This document shows positions 26,953 to 34,653 of a DNA stretch of 64,000 bases, one piece after another. The position numbers and the translations under genes were made by a program. Source of the DNA: Paludibacter sp963678465 (GTDB lineage Bacteria > Bacteroidota > Bacteroidia > Bacteroidales > Paludibacteraceae); assembly GCA_963678465.1 (NCBI GenBank), contig OY782858.1, positions 2,914,001 to 2,978,000 on the forward strand, read 5' to 3'. The notes under the pieces were generated by a model, which saw only the letters and a list, made by a program, of their open reading frames with translations, made no database searches and had not been told where the DNA came from. The first letter of the stretch is position 1. Every line of letters begins with the position of its first letter.

Positions 26953-29900
26953 TTAGAATGATAAATTAAGGCCGAAAGAGTAAATCTGAGGCGAAGGATA
27001 ACGTCCGTTATCGAGGCCATACACATTTACACTTGCTGTACTTACCCCTATTTCAGGATCGAAACCTGAATACTTAGTCAAAGTAACAAGGTTCTGAACA
27101 TTAGCATACACGCGTAAAGTTTCCAAATGCAGTTTGCGTACAAGTTTCTTGTCGAAATTATAACCCAAAACTATATTCTTAACACGCAAATAAGATCCAT
27201 CTTCAATGTATCGGTCGGACAAACGGGTGTTGTCGTTAGGATCGTTCTGAATGGCACGTGGAATAGTTGCATTCGGGTTAGCAACGCGAACATTATCAAT
27301 ATCGTCGAACCAGTTATATACCGTTGCGCCGGTTGAATTGGTACGTGGATAAGCAAAACTTTCGTTCACCTGTTGTAAACGGGCACGCTCAGTAACCATC
27401 GACAACTGGTTGTTCCAGAGCGATTCCATATTATTCAGATTGCGCGACATATAGTTCAATACCTTGTTTCCGTAAGAACCATTGATAAATACCGTAAGAT
27501 CAATATTTTTATAATTGAAGGTATTGTTCAATCCAAAAGTAAACTTAGGAAGTGGTGAACCTATGTTGGTACGGTCGTATTCGTTGATAATGCCATCGGG
27601 TTCTCCGTTAGGTCCGCTTATGTCTTCAAATTTCAGGTCGCCCGGATACACTGTGTTGGTACGGCTGAACGATTTTCCATCGGCAGGATATTTTTCGGCT
27701 TTCGGCCAGCTTTTTATATCTTCCAAATCCTGATATACACCTGCTACTTTGTAACCGTAATAATTATAAAGCGATTCGCCTACGCGTGAACGTGAAACGA
27801 CGTCACTCCATTGTCCGTAACCTTCAAGGTATGCTGCATCGGTTCCATCAAGAGCCTCAAGTGTGTTCTTGTTAAACGATACCTGAAGTTCGGTGTCCCA
27901 TGTAAAATTATTACGTTTGAAATTGTGACTTGTTATTGAAAATTCAATTCCCTTGTTGTCGATAGTTCCAAAGTTTCCACGGGGAGCTGCCAATGCGCTC
28001 GAACCGTTTCCACGGGTTCCCATATACGATGGCAACTGCATCTGCATTAACATATCGCGTGAAATTTTATCGTATGCGTCTACCGTTAACTCTATTCTGT
28101 TATTTATCAGTCCTAAATCAAGACCGATGTTGAACTGTTCCTGAGTTTCCCATTTAATGTATGGATTGGCGATATTGCTCTGGCGATAACCCATTCCCAA
28201 TCCGGTTTCCATTTTCGAAATAGAAGCACCCCAGGCATAACCACCAATATTTTGGTTACCTGTTTGTCCCCATCCTAAACGGAGTTTACCATTGCTGAAA
28301 ATACCTTTTACTCCGCTCATAAAATCTTCGTTCGTAAAACGCCATGAACCTGCTACCGAGTGGAAAGGAGCCCAACGGTTTTTAGGACCAAAGTTAGAAG
28401 ATCCATCGTAACGGAAAGTATAAGTTGCATAGTATTTATCACTATAACTATATGATCCACGGGCAAAACCAGAAGCCATTGCCGAGCTTCCGAAACCACC
28501 ACCAATCTGAGGATCGCTTCCTAGGGCAGGATTGTGAATTGTATTATCGGGCAGGTTGGTTGCCGAAATAGATTGATATTCCCATGAGGACTCAGTCATT
28601 TCCTGACCCAACATAACATTCATTTTATGCATGTCGAAATCTTTGGCATAAGTAAGGTAGTTTTTCAACTGCCAGAACATTCCCTGATTGTGTTGACGGG
28701 CACTGCTGTTAATGGTACGAGACCAGGTTCCGTAAGTTGCTGTCGGACGGAAACGTTCGGCATCCGAGCCATTGATAGAAACAGCTACATCCGAGTGCAG
28801 AGTTAATCCTTTTGCCAATGTAATGTCGGCATAGAAATTACCGTTCAGCATCGTACGATTCAAAAGGTTGTCTTCGTCCAAAGCTTTTGCGATAGGATTG
28901 ATACGTGAAGCAACTCCTTCGCGGCTGATGCTTGTATAATTTCCATCCATATCATAAATAGGCACATCCGGAGTCGATAGTAAAGCGATATTCAAAATAC
29001 CTTCGTCGCTGTCTACAAGTCCTAAGCGTTCGTTAGTGTTCGAATAATTAATGTTTACACCCAGCTTCAACCATTTTTTCAACTGCGCATCCATATTGGT
29101 ACGGAAAGAAACACGGTCGAAAGTAGTTCCGATAACCGTTCCGTCCTGACCAAGATAGGAGCCCGAAACATAGTATTTTACAATATCGTTTCCACCTGAA
29201 GCGCTCACGGTATGACTTTGCATTGGAGCAATTTGGAAAACGGCATCCTGCCAGTTAGTTCCATTGCCAAGCAACGAAGGATCGCGGAACTCTTCACGAG
29301 CATCACGACCTGCAGTTTCACTTGCCATAGAATTACTGTATTCGGCAAAATCGCGTAGGTTTAAAACATCGAGGCGTTTAGCCTGTCGTTGATAGCCATA
29401 CATTCCTTCGTAAGTAAATTTTGCTTCGCCGGCTTTACCGCGTTTGGTAGTAATAAGAATTACTCCGTTGGATGCTCTGGAACCATAAATGGCGGTTGCA
29501 GATGCATCTTTGAGAATTTCCATAGAAAGAATGTCGGAAGGGTTGATTGTAGACAATACTGAAATGGCAGAATTAGAACCATTTCCGAGCGCATCGCCCA
29601 AACCGAAAGATGAACCGGAATTGCTTCCGCCACCTACCGGCACTCCGTCGATTACATAAAGTGGTTCGGCTTCGGCATTAATTGTACTCTGACCGCGCAC
29701 ACGAATTGACACTGCCGACCCCGGCTGACCGGAAGTTTGAACAGCAGTCACACCGGCTACACGACCTTGCAGCGCCTGATCCATATTCGTGATAATAGAA
29801 CCCTTAAGCTTGTCTTCACCAACAGTCACTGAAGCCCCCGAAAGATCACTTTTGCGCATGGTTCCATAACCTACGGCTACAACCTCGTCCAGCATTTTGG

Positions 29901-30195
29901 CATCGGATTTCATTTTTACATTTACAACTCTGGTTTTTACAGGAATTTCCTGCTTTTCCATACCAATGTACGAAAAAACAAGAGTAGAACCCTGAGATAC
30001 GCTTAAGGAGTATTTCCCATCAATGTCGGTAACTGTACCGCTCGATGTTCCTTTTACCTGAACTGATACACCAACCATCGGGCTACCGTCGGCTGCATCA
30101 GTTACAACTCCCGAAACAGAAGGGTTCTGCTGTGCAGAAACTAAGTATACTCCAAACAGGAGTAATACTGATAGAAAAAGAATTTTTCTCTTCAT
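26953..30195 (-). CDS. SusC-like TonB-dependent outer-membrane transporter
   Basis: The 1080-residue protein begins with a signal peptide, then a carboxypeptidase-regulatory-like domain (residues 25-105, SVSGVVTDAADGSPMVGVSV), a DEVVAVGYG TonB-box region, a plug with LKDASATAIYGSRASNGVILITTKRG, and a long beta-barrel ending in an aromatic residue (YSFGLNLSF). This is the standard SusC form. With SusD it imports mannan oligosaccharides using TonB energy. It is the first gene of the leftward locus; a promoter lies about 60 bases upstream. Confidence 0.95.
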   Translation of the reverse strand: MKRKILFLSVLLLFGVYLVSAQQNPSVSGVVTDAADGSPMVGVSVQVKGTSSGTVTDIDGKYSLSVSQGSTLVFSYIGMEKQEIPVKTRVVNVKMKSDAKMLDEVVAVGYGTMRKSDLSGASVTVGEDKLKGSIITNMDQALQGRVAGVTAVQTSGQPGSAVSIRVRGQSTINAEAEPLYVIDGVPVGGGSNSGSSFGLGDALGNGSNSAISVLSTINPSDILSMEILKDASATAIYGSRASNGVILITTKRGKAGEAKFTYEGMYGYQRQAKRLDVLNLRDFAEYSNSMASETAGRDAREEFRDPSLLGNGTNWQDAVFQIAPMQSHTVSASGGNDIVKYYVSGSYLGQDGTVIGTTFDRVSFRTNMDAQLKKWLKLGVNINYSNTNERLGLVDSDEGILNIALLSTPDVPIYDMDGNYTSISREGVASRINPIAKALDEDNLLNRTMLNGNFYADITLAKGLTLHSDVAVSINGSDAERFRPTATYGTWSRTINSSARQHNQGMFWQLKNYLTYAKDFDMHKMNVMLGQEMTESSWEYQSISATNLPDNTIHNPALGSDPQIGGGFGSSAMASGFARGSYSYSDKYYATYTFRYDGSSNFGPKNRWAPFHSVAGSWRFTNEDFMSGVKGIFSNGKLRLGWGQTGNQNIGGYAWGASISKMETGLGMGYRQSNIANPYIKWETQEQFNIGLDLGLINNRIELTVDAYDKISRDMLMQMQLPSYMGTRGNGSSALAAPRGNFGTIDNKGIEFSITSHNFKRNNFTWDTELQVSFNKNTLEALDGTDAAYLEGYGQWSDVVSRSRVGESLYNYYGYKVAGVYQDLEDIKSWPKAEKYPADGKSFSRTNTVYPGDLKFEDISGPNGEPDGIINEYDRTNIGSPLPKFTFGLNNTFNYKNIDLTVFINGSYGNKVLNYMSRNLNNMESLWNNQLSMVTERARLQQVNESFAYPRTNSTGATVYNWFDDIDNVRVANPNATIPRAIQNDPNDNTRLSDRYIEDGSYLRVKNIVLGYNFDKKLVRKLHLETLRVYANVQNLVTLTKYSGFDPEIGVSTASVNVYGLDNGRYPSPQIYSFGLNLSF

Positions 30196-30253
30196 GGAAT
30201 TAGATTTTATAATTTAATGGTTATTTTTTTCGAAATGACACACTTCGACTTTG

Positions 30254-30261
30254 CAAAAATA
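30254..30261 (-). promoter_or_regulatory. Candidate -7 box of the mannan locus promoter
   Basis: TATTTTTG on the minus strand matches TAnnTTTG. The -33 position (30285-30282) reads TGTG, a partial match to TTTG. Transcription would begin near 30247, about 50 bases before the susC start. Confidence 0.45.
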
Positions 30262-30332
30262 GAGTATCGCAGACAAGAAAACACATATTTTTTTATCTAT
30301 ATATAATACTTTTTCTACCTAAATGTGTGAAA

Positions 30333-30370
30333 ATAGGCTTAAAATAAACTTAATTCAAGTTTAAACCTAT
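30333..30370. promoter_or_regulatory. Imperfect palindrome upstream of susC, possible operator
   Basis: AAACTT and AAGTTT (30346-30362) pair around AATTC, and ATAGG/CCTAT flank them, forming a near-symmetric 38-base dyad. It is about 70-110 bases upstream of the candidate -7 box. No regulator gene for the locus is in the window, so the role is a guess. The rest of the 330-base gap holds the promoter and the terminator of the next gene only. Confidence 0.35.
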
Positions 30371-30455
30371 GAAATTCTATCTTCGTTGCAAAATTCAACT
30401 ATCTGAAAACACTAAAAGCAGGTGGAATTATATTCTGAATTATTCGTTTGCGGGA

Positions 30456-30495
30456 ACAAAAAAACCAGCCGAAAAAAGTTATTTTCCGGCTGGTT
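30456..30495 (-). terminator. Rho-independent terminator after the queuosine-precursor transporter
   Basis: On the minus strand AACCAGCCG pairs with CGGCTGGTT (30495-30487 with 30471-30463) and an inner AAAA/TTTT extends it. A run of seven T follows. It separates yhhQ from the mannan locus. Confidence 0.85.
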
Positions 30496-30528
30496 AGTGA
30501 ATGTGCGTTGAATAAATGGTATTTATAT

Positions 30529-31209
30529 TTATAAATCTTTAATTTTTAATGGATTATAGGATATTCCACGATCGTAAACATCTACTTCCTCCTTCTTCTT
30601 GACCCATTTCACAAGTACGTTGGTAACTGGTAATGCCAGTATCTCATAACCGGTTTTCATTGCCGTCTGAGTAAGAATCAGTGCTATCAGATCTCCGGTG
30701 GAGATAACTCCCGAAAATGCGAGCGTAAAGAAAACAATGGAATCGGCGCCCTCGCCCACCAAAGTGGAAACAACAGCTCGCACAGAAAATCCACGTCCCC
30801 GCTGCAGAATCTTCATTCTGCTCATTACAAAAGCATTGAGAAACGAACCGAACAGAAATGCAACAAAGCTGGCGGCTACAATACGTTCGGTATTACCAAG
30901 CACCAGGGCAAATGCATCCTGATGCGAGAAATTTTCCGACCCCGGAACAATGATGCTCAGTCTGAATATCACTATGGCCAGGAAATTCATTAGAAATCCG
31001 TTCCAGATAATAAGGCGCACTTTCCGATAGCCCCATACTTCGGCAATCAGGTCGTTAATAATATAAGAAATAGGAAAAATGAGCAAGCCGGCCGTAGCTT
31101 CGACGGGGCCAATTTGAATTAATTTTTGCTCTACAATGTTTGAAACGATGAGGCATACCGTGAAAAGCATCCCCAGCACCATAAAGGTGACTGACACTTG
31201 TTTTTTCAT
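30529..31209 (-). CDS. yhhQ: Queuosine precursor transporter (YhhQ/VUT family)
   Basis: A 226-residue inner-membrane protein with about six transmembrane helices. The family blocks are visible: ATAGLLIFPISYIINDLIAEVWGYRKVR (residues 38-65) and VSTLVGEGADSIVFFTLAF near 147-165. YhhQ-type proteins import queuosine precursors such as preQ0/preQ1 for tRNA modification. It is a single gene with its own promoter and terminator. Length is normal for the family. Substrate assignment follows family knowledge. Confidence 0.88.
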   Translation of the reverse strand: MKKQVSVTFMVLGMLFTVCLIVSNIVEQKLIQIGPVEATAGLLIFPISYIINDLIAEVWGYRKVRLIIWNGFLMNFLAIVIFRLSIIVPGSENFSHQDAFALVLGNTERIVAASFVAFLFGSFLNAFVMSRMKILQRGRGFSVRAVVSTLVGEGADSIVFFTLAFSGVISTGDLIALILTQTAMKTGYEILALPVTNVLVKWVKKKEEVDVYDRGISYNPLKIKDL

Positions 31210-31274
31210 TTACTCTTGTTTTTTACGTGGTATTCAAGCACACGTTTTTGCAGTTTGTCCGCAAAAAGCGACTG

Positions 31275-31306
31275 CAAAGATATACAATTGTGTTCAAAGT
31301 TACAAA
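31275..31306 (-). promoter_or_regulatory. Promoter of yhhQ
   Basis: On the minus strand TTTG (31306-31303), 20 bases, then TATCTTTG (31282-31275) gives a full Bacteroidota -33/-7 match. The start site would be near 31268, leaving a leader of about 60 bases. Confidence 0.65.
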
Positions 31307-31424
31307 GATCGGTAAAATGAAATTCGGTATCTATGACTGTTTGCGACTTACAGCGGCAGTTGTTAAATGTCAAAAAACACAGGTTCATTTACAACTGAAA
31401 ACAAAAGCATTGGTACACTAAAAC

Positions 31425-31456
31425 AAAAGCGACCCTGCTCCCGCAGAATCGCTTTT
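31425..31456 (-). terminator. Terminator after sppA
   Basis: AAAAGCGA (31425-31432) pairs with TCGCTTTT (31449-31456), with an inner CTGC/GCAG stem; on the minus strand it is followed by TTTTGTTTTA. Confidence 0.75.
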
Positions 31457-31491
31457 CATCGAAATCAATAAAAAAATGTAAATTATGATTT

Positions 31492-33237
31492 TTATTTAAT
31501 GATTAATTCGTAAGGTAAACGCGCCTGAATACCGTTAATTTTTTCGATATTTTTGATTTCACGGAAAAGTTTATACTGCTCTCCTAACTGCGCCTTGATA
31601 AAACGTGTTTCCATATCTTCGCCGAAACTTTTCATCAATTTTGTTGCAAAATCTTCTTTAACAGGATACTCTTTTACGTTATAGGCTGTAAGCTTCGCTT
31701 TGTCGACAGCAATTTGAATGGCTTCGTCAATGCCGCCAATTTTATCAACCAATCCTATTTTCAGCGCATCTTCACCAGTCCACACACGACCTTCGGCAAT
31801 GGCTTTGATTTGATCCGGAGTCTTTTTTCGTCCATCGGCACATCGTTTTACAAACAATTCATAACCACGGTTCACGTAATTTTGCATCAAATCACGTTCT
31901 TCGGGACGGAATGGACGGTTGACTGAAATAGCATCACTCAATTTATTTGTTTTCACGCCATCGTAGGTCAATCCGATTTTATTATTCAACCCGGCTATAT
32001 TGGGAATCAATCCGAAAATACCGATAGATCCTGTAATCGTATTGGGTTGTGCTAAAATAACATCGGCCATACACGAAATGTAATATCCTCCCGAAGCTGC
32101 ATAATCGCCCATCGATACGATAAGTGGTTTTTTAGCTTTCAACTTACTGAGCGCACGCCAGATCTGTTCCGAACCATAAGCGCTTCCGCCCGGCGAACTT
32201 ACCCTGAAAACAACTGATTTTACAGCATCGTCTTTGGCTACATCGTTAATAGTTTCCACCAATTTATCTGAAATAATTCCTTCGTTACTACCCCCATCAA
32301 TGGCTCCTACTGCATAAATAACGGCAACTTTACTTTTTTCAAACTTCTTATTGGTTGGTAAATTGTTCATTGCAGTGTGTTTTACCAACTTATAATCAGA
32401 AACATAAGAAGTAAGAATGCTATCTACTTCGTCAGCAAAAACAAGCGAATCAACAAGTGAGTATTGTTTTGATTTTTCGGTAGGCTGAAACATCATCATC
32501 TGGTCGGCATAAGCATTCAGTGAATCAACAGAAATCTTACGCGATTCCGAGATCTGGTTCAACATTGTTTTCCAAATCGAAGTCATGTAAACAGTTACCT
32601 GTTCACGGTTGGCATCACTCATTTTGGTTGTAATGTATGGTTCTACAGCCGATTTAAATGTTCCGACCTTCACCACCTGCATCTCTACCCCTATTTTGTC
32701 GAGTGTATTTTTATAAAAAACCAAATCGGCAGCAAGCCCTTTTAGTTCGAGCATTCCCTGAGGGTTGATCAAAATTTTATCGGCTACAGTCACCAGATAA
32801 TAATTACTTTGTATGTAATTATCGGCATAGGCAACAATAAATTTACCTGTTTTCTTAAAATCAATCAATGCGTCACGTATTTCTTTTATCGATGCAAAAC
32901 CGCCATACAGCGTCCCTCCTTTCAGGTAAATACCCTTAACATTGTCATTGCTTTTGGCTTTTTCAATGTTTGCCAACACATCATCAAGTCCAATCACCTT
33001 TTGTTCGGCCTGCCCGAAAGCTTCGGCTAAAGCTGCTGAAAACGGATCATCTTCCGAGCGATCGACCAAAGAACCATTAAGATCGAGCTGATAGATGGAG
33101 TTGGACTTCAATTCTGTTACTTTCTCGGCTGATCCTGCAATCGCTCCTAAAATTCCGAAAAATATCAGAAGTCCCAATAAAGAAGTTACAATTACACCAA
33201 CGATGGTAGCAAGCGTGAATTTTAAAAACTGCTTCAT
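31492..33237 (-). CDS. sppA: Signal peptide peptidase SppA, 67K type
   Basis: The 581-residue membrane-anchored serine protease has one N-terminal transmembrane helix (residues about 8-33) and two tandem SppA domains. The catalytic dyad is Lys195 in VGTFKSAVEP in the first domain and Ser382 in GDYAASGGYY in the second, the spacing known from the E. coli enzyme. It degrades cleaved signal peptides in the membrane. Length is close to the long-form family. It appears to be expressed alone, with its own terminator. Confidence 0.93.
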   Translation of the reverse strand: MKQFLKFTLATIVGVIVTSLLGLLIFFGILGAIAGSAEKVTELKSNSIYQLDLNGSLVDRSEDDPFSAALAEAFGQAEQKVIGLDDVLANIEKAKSNDNVKGIYLKGGTLYGGFASIKEIRDALIDFKKTGKFIVAYADNYIQSNYYLVTVADKILINPQGMLELKGLAADLVFYKNTLDKIGVEMQVVKVGTFKSAVEPYITTKMSDANREQVTVYMTSIWKTMLNQISESRKISVDSLNAYADQMMMFQPTEKSKQYSLVDSLVFADEVDSILTSYVSDYKLVKHTAMNNLPTNKKFEKSKVAVIYAVGAIDGGSNEGIISDKLVETINDVAKDDAVKSVVFRVSSPGGSAYGSEQIWRALSKLKAKKPLIVSMGDYAASGGYYISCMADVILAQPNTITGSIGIFGLIPNIAGLNNKIGLTYDGVKTNKLSDAISVNRPFRPEERDLMQNYVNRGYELFVKRCADGRKKTPDQIKAIAEGRVWTGEDALKIGLVDKIGGIDEAIQIAVDKAKLTAYNVKEYPVKEDFATKLMKSFGEDMETRFIKAQLGEQYKLFREIKNIEKINGIQARLPYELIIK

Positions 33238-33433
33238 ATTTTTTTATTGTTTTATTGATTAAATACTGAAATTGATGACAAAGAAAAACAATTATTTTTG
33301 AATAACAAAATATATTTATTGTTTTTCGATAAATAAATAAAAAAGATCTAATATATGAATGAATACAGTTTATAAAAATGATCAATTTCGAATTTTTATC
33401 CAATTTAAATCTCCTTATTCAAAAATTGCTTAT

Positions 33434-33733
33434 TTATTCAACAAAGCCCTGTATTTGCTGTAAAATGGTACTTTTGTCGGCTCCTCCGGCTTTTCGCCAC
33501 ACTATTTGTCCTTTTTTAAAAATCATAAATGTGGGTACAGCCTGTATTTGATACTGCGCAGCCAAAGTCTGATTTTTATCAACGTCAATTTTCAATACCC
33601 TTGCTTTGCCCTGAAGCTCCTTTCCTATCGATTCAACAATCGGACTCATGGCCTTACAAGGTGCGCACCAGGTGGCATAAAAATCGACCAAAACAGGCTT
33701 CTCTCCGTTTACAATTTGCTGAAATGTTTCCAT
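33434..33733 (-). CDS. trxA: Thioredoxin
   Basis: The frame is open further upstream to 33811, but the ATG at 33733 (METFQQIVNGEKPVLVDFYATWC) gives a 99-residue protein of normal thioredoxin length, so I choose it. Cys23 and Cys26 form WCAPC, where most thioredoxins have WCGPC. The cis-proline lies in VPTFMIFKKG. It reduces disulfides in the cytoplasm. The Ala for Gly change in the active site may shift redox potential. It follows the hsp20 gene, separated by a terminator. Confidence 0.9.
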   Translation of the reverse strand: METFQQIVNGEKPVLVDFYATWCAPCKAMSPIVESIGKELQGKARVLKIDVDKNQTLAAQYQIQAVPTFMIFKKGQIVWRKAGGADKSTILQQIQGFVE

Positions 33734-33800
33734 AAATTCTTTTTTTAAGTAAATAAATACATTTATCTGGCCAAACAGCATTTGTCTGGCAATATTAAAA

Positions 33801-33831
33801 AGTCGGAGCACAATTGAATTGAACTCCGACT
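33801..33831 (-). terminator. Terminator after hsp20
   Basis: AGTCGGAG (33801-33808) and CTCCGACT (33824-33831) form a perfect stem with inner CAATT/AATTG pairing. On the minus strand a TTTTT run follows, 40 bases past the hsp20 stop. Confidence 0.8.
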
Positions 33832-33870
33832 CAAATCTAAATCAAATTGATCATAACTATTCATTTCTGA

Positions 33871-34308
33871 TTAGCTGATTTCAATCATTCTTGAAGGTTT
33901 TGGCTTGGCTTCTTCCTTTTTGGGAATGGAGACAAGCAAAATTCCATTTTCGTAATTTGCCGAAATGCGTTCTCCATCGGCAATCATTGGCAATGTAAAC
34001 GAACGGCTGAACGACTGATAGCTGAACTCACGTTTAGTAAAAACCTCATTTTCTTTTGTTTCGCTTTCAACTTTTTTTTCCGACGAAACAGTAAGTGTGT
34101 TATGGTTTAACTCCAGTTTGAAATCGTTTTTATCAAATCCCGGAGCTGCTACCTCTACAGTAAACGCATCCGGATTTTCTTTTATATTTACCGATGGTAA
34201 TGTTGTATTTGTGTTCGAAAAGTTACGATTGGACCAGTCGAACATCTCGCCGTCAAAAAAACGATCAAACAATGATGGCAATTGATTTGGGTTTTTTACA
34301 AATAACAT
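33871..34308 (-). CDS. Small heat-shock protein, Hsp20/alpha-crystallin family
   Basis: A 145-residue protein with a short N-terminal arm, an alpha-crystallin domain at about residues 38-130 (VNIKENPDAFTVEVAAPGFDK to ENGILLVSIPKK) and a C-terminal tail. It is a holdase chaperone that binds unfolding proteins. The start has an AGGAGG Shine-Dalgarno (34322-34317) eight bases before ATG, unusual for this genome and suggesting high translation. No heat-shock operator (CIRCE) was seen. Confidence 0.93.
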   Translation of the reverse strand: MLFVKNPNQLPSLFDRFFDGEMFDWSNRNFSNTNTTLPSVNIKENPDAFTVEVAAPGFDKNDFKLELNHNTLTVSSEKKVESETKENEVFTKREFSYQSFSRSFTLPMIADGERISANYENGILLVSIPKKEEAKPKPSRMIEIS

Positions 34309-34653
34309 AGTTTTGTCCTCCTATAAATTTTTAGTTATACATTAATTTTTAAAATCATATATCCTTCCTTTAGCAAACTCAATACCAATGAAGAAATGCT
34401 GTCAATTTGACCATAATCTACTGATTACTTGTGACATTATTTCATTTACACTACTTACAAATAAAAGCTCTATTCAGAAAATCAACGAGATAATATTTAT
34501 GCATTGATATTAGTAAAACAGAAATATTGTCATGAATCAGACATACAAATCGATTGAAAGACCTTACTTTGAACGAATTTATTCTGCTTTTGAGAATTAA
34601 ATATCTAAATATTTATTACATTTGCCATCCTTTTAATACAAAACAAGTTGAAT
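34309..34653. other. 345-base gap without genes
   Basis: AT-rich divergent upstream region of hsp20 and the M6 protease. It holds the hsp20 ribosome-binding site and a TACATTTG -7-like box at 34617-34624 for the rightward gene (TTTG at 34589-34592 lies 24 bases upstream, longer than ideal). I see no further coding or RNA feature. Confidence 0.5.

Noticed and set aside
31250..31275. Stem-loop (GCAGT/ACTGC with inner CGC/GCG) upstream of the queuosine-precursor transporter, suggestive of a preQ1 riboswitch
   Set aside because: The hairpin overlaps the -7 box, so most of it lies upstream of the expected transcript start, and the preQ1-I loop and A-rich tail consensus are not present.
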